DNA of 64,000 nt from Rhodococcus sp. HNM0563 (lineage in GTDB: Bacteria > Actinomycetota > Actinomycetes > Mycobacteriales > Mycobacteriaceae). The notes under the pieces are model-generated. The model was not told where the DNA came from. It ran no database searches and saw nothing but the letters and a program-made list of their open reading frames with translations. The stretch covers positions 310,001-374,000 of the forward strand of contig NZ_JAASAF010000003.1 in NCBI RefSeq assembly GCF_012726195.1, written 5' to 3'. Each line of letters opens with the position of its first letter. The stretch's first letter is position 1. The translations under genes and the position numbers were made by a program. Below, one piece after another: positions 1 through 9,219 of this stretch.

Positions 1-1
1 G

Positions 2-181
2 CTGGTGAACGTCGTCAAGATGCTCGAGCAGGGCGGGCTGGATCTGGACGATTCACTCGCGTTGTGGGAGCGGGGTGAAGCACTGGCCAAGCGGTGTGAG
101 CAGCACCTCGCAGGCGCACGTCAGCGGGTAGAGAACGCCCTGGCGCACGCCGACGACGAAGACGACAGCGAGGAAGACTAG
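2..181 (+). CDS. xseB: Exodeoxyribonuclease VII small subunit (5'-truncated by window edge)
   Basis: The reading frame is open from the window edge and gives 59 residues ([20 protein letters not shown]...) ending in an acidic tail and TAG. The helical pattern with '[21 protein letters not shown]' character (here shortened) is typical of XseB, the small subunit that associates with XseA to degrade single-stranded DNA to short oligonucleotides in the cytoplasm. The family is about 70-90 residues, so roughly the first 15-25 are outside the window. The neighbour order XseB, DUF4245, GlpX, fumarase is the conserved one in Mycobacteriales. The gene converges with the DUF4245 gene four bases downstream. 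Confidence 0.9.
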   Translation: MVNVVKMLEQGGLDLDDSLALWERGEALAKRCEQHLAGARQRVENALAHADDEDDSEED

Positions 182-185
182 CCGG

Positions 186-755
186 TCAGGGCTCCAGCGG
201 CTCGGCAACTCCGACCGCGGTGGCGAGTTCGGTGAACTCTTCGTCGGTGCCCGAACCACCGACCAGGATGCGGACGTCGCCGAAGTCCGATACCCACAGC
301 GCTTCGACGCCTTCGCCCCCGTAGACGGTCCAGTCCCGGGTACCGATCTGCTGCGCGCCGGTGACGCGACGCGATTCGCCTGCCACGAACCGGACGAGTT
401 CGTCCTCGCCCGCGTCGGACTGCGTGAAACGCACATAGCGTCCGCCGGCGGTGACGAACCCCACGGTGCTCGAATCGCCGCCTGCGTTTCCGGAGATGAT
501 GCTGCGGCTCCCCGAGTTGGACTGCCAACCCTCCGGCACTTCGGGGTGCCGGATCGGGAAACCGAGTTCCTTCGCGTCGTACTTCAGGCCTGCATCGAGA
601 TCGAAGGTCGGCACCGGACCCGCAGTCGGCCCCCCGGGATTGAATGAGCACTGGCTCGCGACCCCGGCAATGAACAGCATTGCGACAACCAGCGGAATCA
701 GCGACCAGGCCATATCGCGGGTGTCGTTCAGGATGCGAGGTTTCTTGGGAGCCAC
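186..755 (-). CDS. DUF4245 family membrane-anchored protein
   Basis: A 189-residue protein starting at GTG (VAPKKPRILND...). An upstream in-frame start would add 18 residues that lack family character. One hydrophobic segment at about residues 16-33 follows a positively charged N-terminus. The rest is a predicted extracytoplasmic domain with alternating hydrophobic strands. This matches the actinobacterial DUF4245 family, whose function is unknown and which sits between xseB and glpX in mycobacteria. It is divergent from glpX, and the roughly 190-bp gap must hold both promoters. I cannot assign a biochemical role. Confidence 0.85.
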   Translation of the reverse strand: MAPKKPRILNDTRDMAWSLIPLVVAMLFIAGVASQCSFNPGGPTAGPVPTFDLDAGLKYDAKELGFPIRHPEVPEGWQSNSGSRSIISGNAGGDSSTVGFVTAGGRYVRFTQSDAGEDELVRFVAGESRRVTGAQQIGTRDWTVYGGEGVEALWVSDFGDVRILVGGSGTDEEFTELATAVGVAEPLEP

Positions 756-944
756 ATAACCAGTCTGACAGCCCACGCCGAGGTGCGGTGCGCCCGCCCT
801 GGGTCCCACACGTCATCGAGGCCCGGGTGATGAGACAATGACCACGCGATACACCCATCCGCTCGTGCGGCCCCGATCCCGGTGGCCACATCTGCGCCGG
901 CGCGACTCGAGCGCCGACCGACTTTCATCAGGAGGCAGTAGCCC

Positions 945-1982
<1,038 letters not shown>

Positions 1983-1991
1983 CCTGACACG

Positions 1992-2033
1992 CATTTGTGG
2001 GGTGCAGGAACGTTTTCTTGCACCCCACAAATG
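1992..2033 (+). terminator. Perfect stem-loop after glpX
   Basis: Two 15-base arms (1992-2006, CATTTGTGGGGTGCA, and 2019-2033) are perfectly complementary around a 12-base loop containing TTTT. It begins nine bases after the glpX stop and is the probable 3' end of the glpX transcript. No T-tract follows the stem. Confidence 0.7.
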
Positions 2034-2046
2034 TGCTCGGCGGGCC

Positions 2047-2052
2047 TACCGT
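2047..2052 (+). promoter_or_regulatory. Candidate -10 element for a leaderless fumC mRNA
   Basis: TACCGT (TANNNT) ends 7 bases before ATG 2060, and no Shine-Dalgarno precedes that ATG. The spacing fits transcription starting at the first base of the start codon, as is common in actinobacteria. Inference from spacing only. Confidence 0.45.
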
Positions 2053-2059
2053 GGACGGC

Positions 2060-3478
2060 ATGACCGACACTTCCGAGCAGTCTTCCCCTCAGTACCGCAT
2101 CGAGCACGACACCATGGGCGAGGTCCGGGTCCCGGTCGACGCCCTCTGGCGCGCACAGACCCAGCGCGCCGTGGAGAATTTCCCGATCTCCGGACGCGGC
2201 CTCGACCGCGCGCAGATCCGCGCTCTCGGACTTCTCAAAGGCGCATGCGCACAGGTCAACAAGGATCTCGGCCTCCTCGACGCCGAGAAGGCGGAGGCGA
2301 TCATTGCCGCCGCCCGCGAGATCGCCGACGGCAAGCACGACGACCAGTTTCCGATCGACGTGTTCCAAACCGGTTCGGGCACAAGCTCGAACATGAACAC
2401 CAACGAGGTCATCGCGTCGATCGCCGCGCAGGCCGGTGTCACCGTTCACCCGAACGACCACGTCAACATGTCGCAGTCGTCGAACGACACATTCCCCACC
2501 GCAACGCATGTCGCCGCCACCGAAGCGGCCGTCTCCGATCTCGTTCCGGCGCTGGAGCAATTGCAGAGCGCGCTCAGCGACAAGGCCACCGAGTGGCGCA
2601 CTGTCGTCAAATCGGGCCGAACGCACCTGATGGACGCCGTACCCGTAACTCTCGGTCAGGAGTTCGGTGGGTACGCACGCCAGATCGAAGCGGGGATCGA
2701 ACGAGTGCAGGCCACCTTGCCGCGCCTCGGCGAACTGCCCATCGGCGGGACCGCCGTCGGCACCGGCCTCAACGCCCCGGACGACTTCGGGCCGCGTGTG
2801 GTCGCCGAACTCGTCGAGGCCACCGGTGTCGATGCGCTGACACCCGCCCGGAACCGGTTCGAAGCGCAGGCCGCGCGGGATGGTCTCGTCGAGGTATCCG
2901 GAGCGTTGCGCACGATCGCGGTGTCGCTGACCAAGATCGCGAACGACGTCCGCTGGATGGGGTCGGGTCCGTTGACGGGGCTTGCCGAGATCCAGCTACC
3001 CGATCTGCAGCCCGGAAGCTCCATCATGCCGGGGAAGGTCAACCCTGTTCTGCCCGAAGCGGTTACGCAGGTCGCGGCACAGGTCGTCGGCAACGACGCC
3101 GCGGTCGCTTGGGGAGGCGCAGCGGGTGCATTCGAACTCAACGTCTACATCCCGATGATGGCGCGGAACGTGCTGGAGTCGATTCGGCTGCTCGCCAACG
3201 TCTCGCGGCTTTTCGCGGACCGGTGCATCGCGGGCCTGGTCGCGAATGTCGAGCATCTGCGCACCCTCGCCGAGTCGTCGCCGTCGATCGTGACCCCGTT
3301 GAACTCGGCGATCGGCTACGAGGAGGCTGCCGCAGTCGCGAAGGAAGCCTTGAAGGAGGGCAAGACCATCCGGCAGACGGTGGTCGACCGCGGACTCATC
3401 GGCGAGAAACTCAGTGAGGACGAGCTCGACCGTCGCCTCGATGTTCTCGCGATGGCGAAGGTCGAACCCGAACGGTGA
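2060..3478 (+). CDS. fumC: Class II fumarate hydratase
   Basis: 472 residues. It interconverts fumarate and L-malate in the TCA cycle as a cytoplasmic homotetramer without an iron-sulfur cluster. The superfamily signature [11 protein letters not shown] lies near residue 318. [10 protein letters not shown] and the active-site region [11 protein letters not shown] are also present. I chose ATG 2060 (MTDTSEQ) because the in-frame start at 1997 lies inside the glpX terminator stem-loop. There is no Shine-Dalgarno, and a TANNNT element places the likely transcription start at the ATG. The gene ends before a stem-loop facing the convergent LGFP gene. Confidence 0.97.
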   Translation: MTDTSEQSSPQYRIEHDTMGEVRVPVDALWRAQTQRAVENFPISGRGLDRAQIRALGLLKGACAQVNKDLGLLDAEKAEAIIAAAREIADGKHDDQFPIDVFQTGSGTSSNMNTNEVIASIAAQAGVTVHPNDHVNMSQSSNDTFPTATHVAATEAAVSDLVPALEQLQSALSDKATEWRTVVKSGRTHLMDAVPVTLGQEFGGYARQIEAGIERVQATLPRLGELPIGGTAVGTGLNAPDDFGPRVVAELVEATGVDALTPARNRFEAQAARDGLVEVSGALRTIAVSLTKIANDVRWMGSGPLTGLAEIQLPDLQPGSSIMPGKVNPVLPEAVTQVAAQVVGNDAAVAWGGAAGAFELNVYIPMMARNVLESIRLLANVSRLFADRCIAGLVANVEHLRTLAESSPSIVTPLNSAIGYEEAAAVAKEALKEGKTIRQTVVDRGLIGEKLSEDELDRRLDVLAMAKVEPER

Positions 3479-3485
3479 TGCCCGA

Positions 3486-3513
3486 CCCCGGCCCCCATGC
3501 TCGAGGGCCGGGG
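3486..3513. terminator. Stem-loop between convergent fumC and the LGFP gene
   Basis: Nine-base perfect arms CCCCGGCCC (3486-3494) and GGGCCGGGG (3505-3513) with a 10-base loop lie between two convergent stop codons, so the hairpin could act in both directions. Confidence 0.6.
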
Positions 3514-3519
3514 AGGGTG

Positions 3520-4134
3520 TCAGTCCATCACCACCTCGGTCTGGCCGTCGATGTAGGTGATATGGCCGTTCTCGAAGTCGCTCTGCAGACCCCCGTCGAT
3601 TGGATGCTCATCGCTGACCGGGAAACCTAGTTCGCCGCCTGCCCCGTCTTCTGCCTCCCACGCAACGCGGATCTCGCCCCACACGATGTGGGCGTCGGTG
3701 TCCGGGCTCCACGCGATGATGCCTCCGTCGAATTCGGCGATGTTGCCGTCGCCGACGTCCTCCTGGTTTCCGGTTGCCATGCCGAGCGGGCTGGACTCAC
3801 CGCCGACCTCGTTGTATTTGGCGAGGATCTGACCGCTCAGCTCGACCGATTCGCCGTCCGGTCCGGGTACCGCGCTGGTCTGCTCGTCAGCAGGCTCGGT
3901 GCCGGTCTCTTCCGCACCCTCGGTTCCTTCGGCGCCGGTGGTCTCCTCAGCGCCGGTGGTTTCATCAGAGCCCTGCACCTCGGACGCCACACTTTCGGCT
4001 GCGGACTCGACGGCGCTCGTAGCGCTACCGACTACATCTTCTGCACTGGTGTCGTCGCCGCATGCCGAGGCGACCAGGCCGACGGCAGCGAGCGCGGCCA
4101 CTGTAGTTGCCATTCGACGGTTGATTCGGTTCAT
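3520..4134 (-). CDS. LGFP-repeat lipoprotein
   Basis: 204 residues. The N-terminus has a lipoprotein signal: Arg-rich start (MNRINRRM), hydrophobic stretch, then a lipobox ending ASAC. A Ser/Thr/Glu-rich low-complexity linker with repeated TTGAE-like units follows. The C-terminal half carries LGFP-type repeats (SPLGMATG and LGFPVSDE with aromatic spacing). LGFP repeats occur in mycolic-acid bacteria and are thought to bind the cell wall, as in the C-terminus of the Corynebacterium PS1 mycolyltransferase. ATG 4134 has an AGGAGA Shine-Dalgarno. There is no catalytic domain, so a wall-anchoring or structural role is inferred. Confidence 0.85.
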   Translation of the reverse strand: MNRINRRMATTVAALAAVGLVASACGDDTSAEDVVGSATSAVESAAESVASEVQGSDETTGAEETTGAEGTEGAEETGTEPADEQTSAVPGPDGESVELSGQILAKYNEVGGESSPLGMATGNQEDVGDGNIAEFDGGIIAWSPDTDAHIVWGEIRVAWEAEDGAGGELGFPVSDEHPIDGGLQSDFENGHITYIDGQTEVVMD

Positions 4135-4377
4135 GGATCTTCTCCTGTCGGACTTCCCGCACCGGTGGTCGCGCACGGGATAGGACAAGCGGACGCCCCG
4201 AACGTAACCGCGCGGAACCGGTGTTCGTAGCCGTTCCACCTGGATAAGTCCACTTTCTTCGAAGTGAACCGATTCATGGAGCCACGTGCAGATCGATTCG
4301 ATTCCGAGAAGGTCGTTCTCGTCGACACGCCGGGAACGACGCCGTACCATCCCCGCAATCGACAAAAGGGGGAGCAC

Positions 4378-4812
4378 ATGAATGCCATCGCCACGACACC
4401 GACCACACCCGACACCGCCATCACGGTAGTCAGGGAGTTCCTCGAAGCCCTTGCCGAAAGCCGGCCACGCGACGCCGCCCGCCACATGGATGACGACATG
4501 TCGTGGCACAACACCTCGCTGCCCACCCTGCGTGGCGCTCGGAGGATCGGCTCCGTGCTCGCGGGCCTCGAGAAGCAATCGCTCGGTTTCGATGTGGTGG
4601 TACACCATATCGCCGCCGAAAGCGCCGAGGTCGTGCTCATCGAACGCACCGACGTGCTCCGCTTCGGCCGCATCGAGATCGTCTTCCCGGTGTGCGGCAC
4701 ATTCGAACTACGCGACGGACGCATCGTTGTCTGGCGCGACCATTTCGATGTTCTCGGCTTCCTCGGTGCCACCGCACTCGGTCTCGTCCGGGCCGCGATC
4801 CGCCGGCCGTAA
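4378..4812 (+). CDS. Limonene-1,2-epoxide hydrolase-like protein
   Basis: 144 residues with the cystatin-like fold of the LEH/SnoaL-like group. The catalytic triad of Rhodococcus LEH (Arg99, Asp101, Asp132) is matched by R90 and D92 in ERTDVLR and D121 in WRDHFD. The water-positioning Tyr53/Asn55 pair is W43/N45 here, so the Tyr is replaced by Trp. ATG 4378 has a GGGGGAG Shine-Dalgarno; an upstream in-frame extension to 4264 lacks one. It could hydrolyse an epoxide, but the substrate cannot be read from sequence. The CMD-like gene follows 52 bases later on the same strand. Confidence 0.75.
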   Translation: MNAIATTPTTPDTAITVVREFLEALAESRPRDAARHMDDDMSWHNTSLPTLRGARRIGSVLAGLEKQSLGFDVVVHHIAAESAEVVLIERTDVLRFGRIEIVFPVCGTFELRDGRIVVWRDHFDVLGFLGATALGLVRAAIRRP

Positions 4813-4864
4813 ACTCTCTGCGGCGGCCGAACGGTTCGGTGGCCATCGAACAGGGAGCATTGAC

Positions 4865-5275
4865 ATGTCCGACGCCGAGCACAGCCCTGGGTTCGAAGCG
4901 GGACTCGAGATCCGGCGAGAAGTCATGGGAGACGACTTCGTCGAGCGAGCCTTCGACCGCGCGCGAGGCACCGACTCGGAGGAAATCCAGGAGTTCGTCA
5001 CCGAACATGCCTGGGGCGCAGTGTGGTCGAGGCCCGGCCTCGACCGTCGTAGCCGAAGCCTGCTCAACCTCGGCATGCTCATCGCGCTGCGCGCCGAGAA
5101 CGAGTTGCGCGGTCACGTACGAGGCGCTCTGCGCAACGGCTTGACCCGCACCGAGATCGTCGAATCCGTGATCCATTGCAGCGCCTACTGCGGCGCCCCC
5201 GCGGCACTCGCCGCGATGCGTGTCGTTCAGGAGGTACTCGAGACCGAACTCGGCCCGCTCCCCGACTCCGAATAG
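4865..5275 (+). CDS. Carboxymuconolactone decarboxylase-family protein
   Basis: 136 residues, all alpha-helical in character. The family core is RSRSLLNLGMLIALR...RGHVRGALRNG followed by EIVESVIHCSAYCGAP. The family includes PcaC (4-carboxymuconolactone decarboxylase of the beta-ketoadipate pathway) and AhpD-like peroxidase partners. The AhpD CxxC pair is absent (HCSAYCG has CxxxC), so a PcaC-like role is more likely than AhpD. No other pca genes are nearby, and the real substrate is unknown. GGGAGC serves as a weak Shine-Dalgarno before ATG 4865. The gene ends at a very strong stem-loop shared with the convergent phoH. Confidence 0.8.
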   Translation: MSDAEHSPGFEAGLEIRREVMGDDFVERAFDRARGTDSEEIQEFVTEHAWGAVWSRPGLDRRSRSLLNLGMLIALRAENELRGHVRGALRNGLTRTEIVESVIHCSAYCGAPAALAAMRVVQEVLETELGPLPDSE

Positions 5276-5286
5276 ACCATGGCCCC

Positions 5287-5343
5287 ATTGACCGAACGTC
5301 ACCTTCGGCTAGCTCAGCGCGCCGAAGGTGACGTTCGGTCAAT
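5287..5343. terminator. Long perfect bidirectional stem-loop between CMD gene and phoH
   Basis: Arms of 22 bases (5287-5308 and 5322-5343) are perfectly complementary around a 13-base loop. It fills the gap between two convergent genes; no T-tract is present on the + side. Confidence 0.75.
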
Positions 5344-5346
5344 GTG

Positions 5347-6666
5347 TTAGGCGCCCGGCGCGAACTCTTCGAGCATCTCGGTGACGAGCGCCGCGATCGG
5401 CGAACGCTCGCTGCGCGTCAGTGTGATGTGCGCGAACAGCGGGTGCCCCTTGAGCTTCTCGATCACCGCTGCCACGCCGTCGTACCGCCCGACACGGAGG
5501 TTGTCGCGCTGCGCGACATCGTGGGTGAGCACCACCCGCGACCCGGTACCGAGGCGCGACAGTACCGTCAGCAGCACATTGCGTTCGAGGGACTGTGCCT
5601 CGTCGACGATCACGAACGAGTCGTGCAGCGACCGGCCGCGAATATGGGTGAGCGGCAATACTTCCAGCATCCCTCTCGCGATGACCTCTTCCATCACCTG
5701 CGGGCTCGCAAGCCCCTCGAGGGTGTCGAACACTGCCTGTCCCCAGGGGTTCATCTTCTCGGCCTCTGTCCCGGGGAGATAGCCCAGTTCCTGACCGCCG
5801 ACGGCGTAGAGCGGCCGGAACACGACGACCTTGCGGTGGGACCGCTTCTCGAGCACCGCTTCCAGACCCGCCGTCAGAGCAAGTGCCGACTTGCCTGTTC
5901 CCGCCTTACCCCCGAGTGACACGATGCCGACGGATTCGTCGAGCAACAGATCGAGTGCGACGCGCTGCTCGGCCGAGCGGCCGTGCAGACCGAATGCCTC
6001 GCGATCGCCGCGGACCAGCTGCACCTGCTTGTCCGCGGTGACGCGGCCGAGTGCGCTCGAGGATCCGCCGAGAAGCCGGATACCGGTGTGACACGGAAGA
6101 TCCCGGGCCGTTTCGAGGTCGACGACGCCCGCGGCGAACAGTTCGTCGATCAGCGACTTGTCTACCTCGAGTTCGGTCATGCCGCTCCAGCCGGAGGTGA
6201 CGACGTCCTGTGCGTGGTATTCGTCCGCGGTCAGGCCGACCGCACCGGCCTTGACCCGCAGCGGTGTGTCCTTGCTGACGAGCACCACATCGCGACCCTC
6301 CGCCGCCAGATTCATCGCGCACGCAAGAATTCTCGAGTCGTTCGAATCAGTGCGGAAACCGGAGGGCAGGACCATCGGATCGGTGTGGTTGAGCTCCACG
6401 TGCAGCATTCCACCGGACTCGCCTACCGGGATGGGGCGGTCGAGCCGACCGTGGCGTTGCCGCAGGTCGTCGAGCAACCGCAGTGACTCCCGCGCAAACC
6501 ACCCGAGTTCGTGGTGGTGGCGCTTGCCTTCGAGCTCGCCGATCACCACCAGGGGCAGTACGACCTCGTGTTCGGCGAATCTCGTGACCGCCCACGGATC
6601 GGAGAGCAGGACGGAAGTATCCAGCACGTAGGTGCGTACGGCTGGAACGGAGCGTGTTGCGTTCAC
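5347..6666 (-). CDS. phoH2: PIN-PhoH fusion (PhoH2-type RNase/RNA helicase)
   Basis: 439 residues. An N-terminal PIN nuclease domain (residues 1-150, starting [12 protein letters not shown] with acidic residues further on) is joined to a C-terminal PhoH ATPase. The ATPase has a Walker A GKAGTGKS at 253-260 and Walker B VDEAQ at 354-358. Mycobacterial PhoH2 proteins unwind and cleave RNA and act as the toxin partner of a small upstream ORF, PhoAT. The start is GTG 6666 with a GAGGAG Shine-Dalgarno, overlapping the upstream small ORF by four bases. Synteny with Rv1095 (between glyA and fum) supports the assignment. Confidence 0.93.
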   Translation of the reverse strand: MNATRSVPAVRTYVLDTSVLLSDPWAVTRFAEHEVVLPLVVIGELEGKRHHHELGWFARESLRLLDDLRQRHGRLDRPIPVGESGGMLHVELNHTDPMVLPSGFRTDSNDSRILACAMNLAAEGRDVVLVSKDTPLRVKAGAVGLTADEYHAQDVVTSGWSGMTELEVDKSLIDELFAAGVVDLETARDLPCHTGIRLLGGSSSALGRVTADKQVQLVRGDREAFGLHGRSAEQRVALDLLLDESVGIVSLGGKAGTGKSALALTAGLEAVLEKRSHRKVVVFRPLYAVGGQELGYLPGTEAEKMNPWGQAVFDTLEGLASPQVMEEVIARGMLEVLPLTHIRGRSLHDSFVIVDEAQSLERNVLLTVLSRLGTGSRVVLTHDVAQRDNLRVGRYDGVAAVIEKLKGHPLFAHITLTRSERSPIAALVTEMLEEFAPGA

Positions 6667-6785
6667 GTGAGGCTCCTCGACCTGCGCGGCACCGCGCAGA
6701 TTGTTCGGTGGCCGGTCGTTCCCCGGTGGTCCTCACGGACACGAGGGCCGGGTGCCGGCCCCTCGCTCGGACTGTTCTGCCGCAC
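6663..6785 (-). CDS. Small ORF overlapping phoH2 start (PhoAT-like candidate)
   Basis: A 40-codon ORF ([10 protein letters not shown]..., ending RRSRSLT) starts at GTG 6785 with a good Shine-Dalgarno (GGGAGG, 9 bases before GTG). Its TGA overlaps the phoH2 GTG in a GTGA junction, the arrangement of translationally coupled genes. In mycobacteria a small antitoxin ORF, PhoAT, lies directly upstream of and overlaps phoH2, so this is a candidate counterpart. I cannot confirm sequence homology. GC at third positions is high (about 80%), consistent with coding. Confidence 0.5.
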   Translation of the reverse strand: MRQNSPSEGPAPGPRVREDHRGTTGHRTICAVPRRSRSLT

Positions 6786-6920
6786 GATCAGGGACCTCCC
6801 GCGTAGTCGGCACTGCGCCGCCTACACACTCGACGCTAACCCCGATACGGTGGGTTCGCTCGGTACAGGCAAGGCGTGTCGATGAAGTTCAGGTGAACCA
6901 CAGCTGTCCGCCTGCACGCA

Positions 6921-7607
6921 TCACGACAACGTCGCGGCCAACTGCTCGTCGTGAGGCACGTTGCGGTGGGCCGTCGCTTCGAGAGCGCCGATGATCGCGT
7001 CGGTCGTTTCGACCCTGCCGACCCGCTTGGCAACGTAGTCGAGTGCCATCACATGCTCGTTGCGGGAGAAGTCGGCGGTGCCGTCGACCACCATGAACGG
7101 GGCCACGTCGCTCATGAAGGCATCGGCGGCACTGAGCATGCACCCCATGTGTGCGTAGACGCCGGTGACGATCAGCTGGTCGCGGCCGTAGTGCGCGAGC
7201 AGCTGCCGAAAATCGGTGCGCTGGAAGGCCGAGTACCGCCACTTGGTGACCTGGATGTCGGAGGCGTCGGGGGTCAGTTCGTCGATCACCTCCGTGTCGC
7301 GTCCGCTGGTCAGCCCTGTGCCCCAGAAGTCGGCGAGGATGCCTCGGCGCGACGGGTGCTGATCGCCCGGCTGCATCGTGTACACGACGGGCACTCCCGC
7401 AGCCTTGCATGCCTCGCGGATACGGACGATGTTGGGCACCACAACGGACAGCGGCTCGACGTCCGGTCGGTAGGCGTCGATGAAGTACTTCTGCATGTCG
7501 TGGATCAGCAGGACGGAACGCGAGGCGTCGAGAGCCCACTCCACCCTGGCGTCCGGGAGTTCGTCGCGGGTGGGCATCGAGTACGGGGAGATGGCGGGAA
7601 TGGCCAT
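6921..7607 (-). CDS. Isochorismatase (EntB/DhbB/PhzD-type)
   Basis: 228 residues. The motifs LLIHDMQKYF (catalytic Asp37), TKWRYSAF (Lys122) and VTGVYAHMGCM, followed by DAFMSDVAPFMV and ADFSRNEHVMAL, match the EntB/PhzD group very closely. These enzymes cleave the vinyl ether of isochorismate to give 2,3-dihydro-2,3-dihydroxybenzoate and pyruvate, the second step of catechol siderophore synthesis. The aryl-carrier domain of EntB is absent. ATG 7607 is preceded by AAGGACG. An IdeR-like box 73-91 bases upstream suggests iron repression. No other siderophore genes are in the window. Confidence 0.88.
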   Translation of the reverse strand: MAIPAISPYSMPTRDELPDARVEWALDASRSVLLIHDMQKYFIDAYRPDVEPLSVVVPNIVRIREACKAAGVPVVYTMQPGDQHPSRRGILADFWGTGLTSGRDTEVIDELTPDASDIQVTKWRYSAFQRTDFRQLLAHYGRDQLIVTGVYAHMGCMLSAADAFMSDVAPFMVVDGTADFSRNEHVMALDYVAKRVGRVETTDAIIGALEATAHRNVPHDEQLAATLS

Positions 7608-7679
7608 GCAGCGTCGTCCTTCTGGTCTCGGGGCACGGAGGTCGTCGTTAACGTGTGCAGCCATCGAACCGGCCACAAC

Positions 7680-7698
7680 GGAGCATAGGCTACCCTAA
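7680..7698. promoter_or_regulatory. Candidate IdeR/DtxR box upstream of isochorismatase gene
   Basis: Read on the minus strand, TTAGGGTAGCCTATGCTCC agrees with the IdeR consensus TTAGGTTAGGCTAACCTAA at 14 of 19 positions (allowing S at the centre). The left half and centre are nearly perfect. It lies between the glyA stem-loop and the isochorismatase start, where an iron-dependent operator would be expected. Confidence 0.6.
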
Positions 7699-7748
7699 TC
7701 CGACGGCGGAGTGGTCGTCGACACTCACAGCCTCAGCGAGATACGAGA

Positions 7749-7788
7749 TGAGCCCGTTCCGCACCGAATTCGGTGCGGAACGGGCTCA
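7749..7788 (-). terminator. 40-bp perfect palindrome after glyA
   Basis: A continuous perfect palindrome centred on AATT (7767-7770), about 40 bases after the glyA stop. The RNA would form a very stable hairpin with the few central bases as loop. It separates glyA from the iron-regulated isochorismatase gene downstream on the same strand. Confidence 0.75.
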
Positions 7789-7829
7789 CGAGAAGAGCGG
7801 ATCGCGACCGGGAACCCGGCCTGCGAAAC

Positions 7830-9125
7830 TCAGATCAAGGGCCAATCCTCCAGGCCCTCGTACAGCGGGATGTCCTGCGCCAGCTTGCTCACGCGAGCAC
7901 GCAGCGCATCGAGATCGGCGCCACCGATGAGAGTCTGCGCGATGACGTCGGCGACCTCGGTGAACTGCTCGTCGCCGAAGCCGCGGGTCGCGAGCGCCGG
8001 GGTACCGATGCGCAGGCCCGAGGTGGTCATCGGCGGGCGCGGATCGAACGGCACTGCATTGCGGTTTACGGTGATACCGACCTCGTGCAGCGCGTCCTCA
8101 CCCTGCTGTCCGTCGAGCTGCGAGTTGCGCAGGTCGACGAGAACCAGGTGGACGTCGGTGCCGCCGGTCAGGACCGAGATGCCCTTGTCGGCCACATCGG
8201 CCTGCGACAGCCGCTCGGCCAGGATGCGAGCACCCGACAACGTGCGCTGCTGACGGTCCTTGAACTCCTCACCCGCGGCGATCTTCAGCGCCACGGCCTT
8301 CGCGGCGATCGCGTGCATGAGCGGACCGCCCTGCTGGCCGGGGAAGACCGCCGAGTTGAGCTTCTTGGCCCAGTCCTTCTTGGCGAGGATCAGGCCGGAG
8401 CGGGGGCCACCGAGGGTCTTGTGCACGGTGGTGGACACGACGTCGGCGTACGGCACGGGCGACGGGTGCAGACCCGCAGCAACCAGGCCTGCGAAGTGAG
8501 CCATGTCGACCCACAGGTAGGCGCCGACCTCATCGGCGATCGCGCGGAACGCCGCGAAATCCTCGTGCCGCGGGTACGCCGACCAGCCGGCGACGATGAC
8601 CTTCGGCTTCTCGCGAAGCGCGATGTCGCGGACCTCGTCCATGTCGATGCGGTGATCATCTTTGCTGACACCGTAGGACGCGACGTCGTACAACTTGCCG
8701 GAGAAGTTGAGCTTCATGCCGTGCGTGAGGTGACCACCGTGCGCGAGATCGAGACCGAGGAGCTTCTCCCCCGGCGTCATGAGCGCCATCAGCACCGCGG
8801 CGTTGGCCTGCGCACCCGAGTGCGGCTGGACGTTCGCGAACTCGGCGCCGAACAGTTCCTTCGCGCGGTTGCGGGCGAGGTCCTCGATGACGTCGACGTG
8901 CTCGCAACCACCGTAGTAGCGGCGACCGGGGTAGCCCTCGGCGTATTTGTTGGTCAGGACACTGCCCTGGGCCTGCAGAACCGCACGCGGCACGAAGTTC
9001 TCCGACGCGATCATCTCGAGGGTGTCGCGCTGACGAGACAACTCACCGGCCATCGCCTGTGCGACCTCCGGATCGAGATCGGCGAGTGAAGCGGTGTTGA
9101 CGTCAGTGCCGGGCACAGTTGTCAT
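7830..9125 (-). CDS. glyA: Serine hydroxymethyltransferase
   Basis: 431 residues, normal SHMT length. It is a PLP enzyme converting serine and tetrahydrofolate to glycine and 5,10-methylene-THF. The Schiff-base lysine is K236 in [27 protein letters not shown] and [15 protein letters not shown] are SHMT signatures. The reading frame stays open far upstream, but ATG 9125 (MTTVPGTD) with a GGAG Shine-Dalgarno gives the family-like N-terminus. Upstream on the minus strand, TAGACT and TATCCT are possible -10 elements. It ends at the palindrome 7749-7788. Confidence 0.97.
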   Translation of the reverse strand: MTTVPGTDVNTASLADLDPEVAQAMAGELSRQRDTLEMIASENFVPRAVLQAQGSVLTNKYAEGYPGRRYYGGCEHVDVIEDLARNRAKELFGAEFANVQPHSGAQANAAVLMALMTPGEKLLGLDLAHGGHLTHGMKLNFSGKLYDVASYGVSKDDHRIDMDEVRDIALREKPKVIVAGWSAYPRHEDFAAFRAIADEVGAYLWVDMAHFAGLVAAGLHPSPVPYADVVSTTVHKTLGGPRSGLILAKKDWAKKLNSAVFPGQQGGPLMHAIAAKAVALKIAAGEEFKDRQQRTLSGARILAERLSQADVADKGISVLTGGTDVHLVLVDLRNSQLDGQQGEDALHEVGITVNRNAVPFDPRPPMTTSGLRIGTPALATRGFGDEQFTEVADVIAQTLIGGADLDALRARVSKLAQDIPLYEGLEDWPLI

Positions 9126-9219
9126 CGAGGATTCTCCAAGCTGAGGGCGGCAGGATACGACGTCCAGTCTACGAACCGCGCCTCCATTCGAGGAACCCGG
9201 TCCCCGCAGGTGACCGGGC

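Noticed and set aside
5287-5343. The 22-bp inverted repeat as a dispersed repeat or transposon end
   Set aside because: No further copy is present in the window, and its place between convergent genes fits a terminator.
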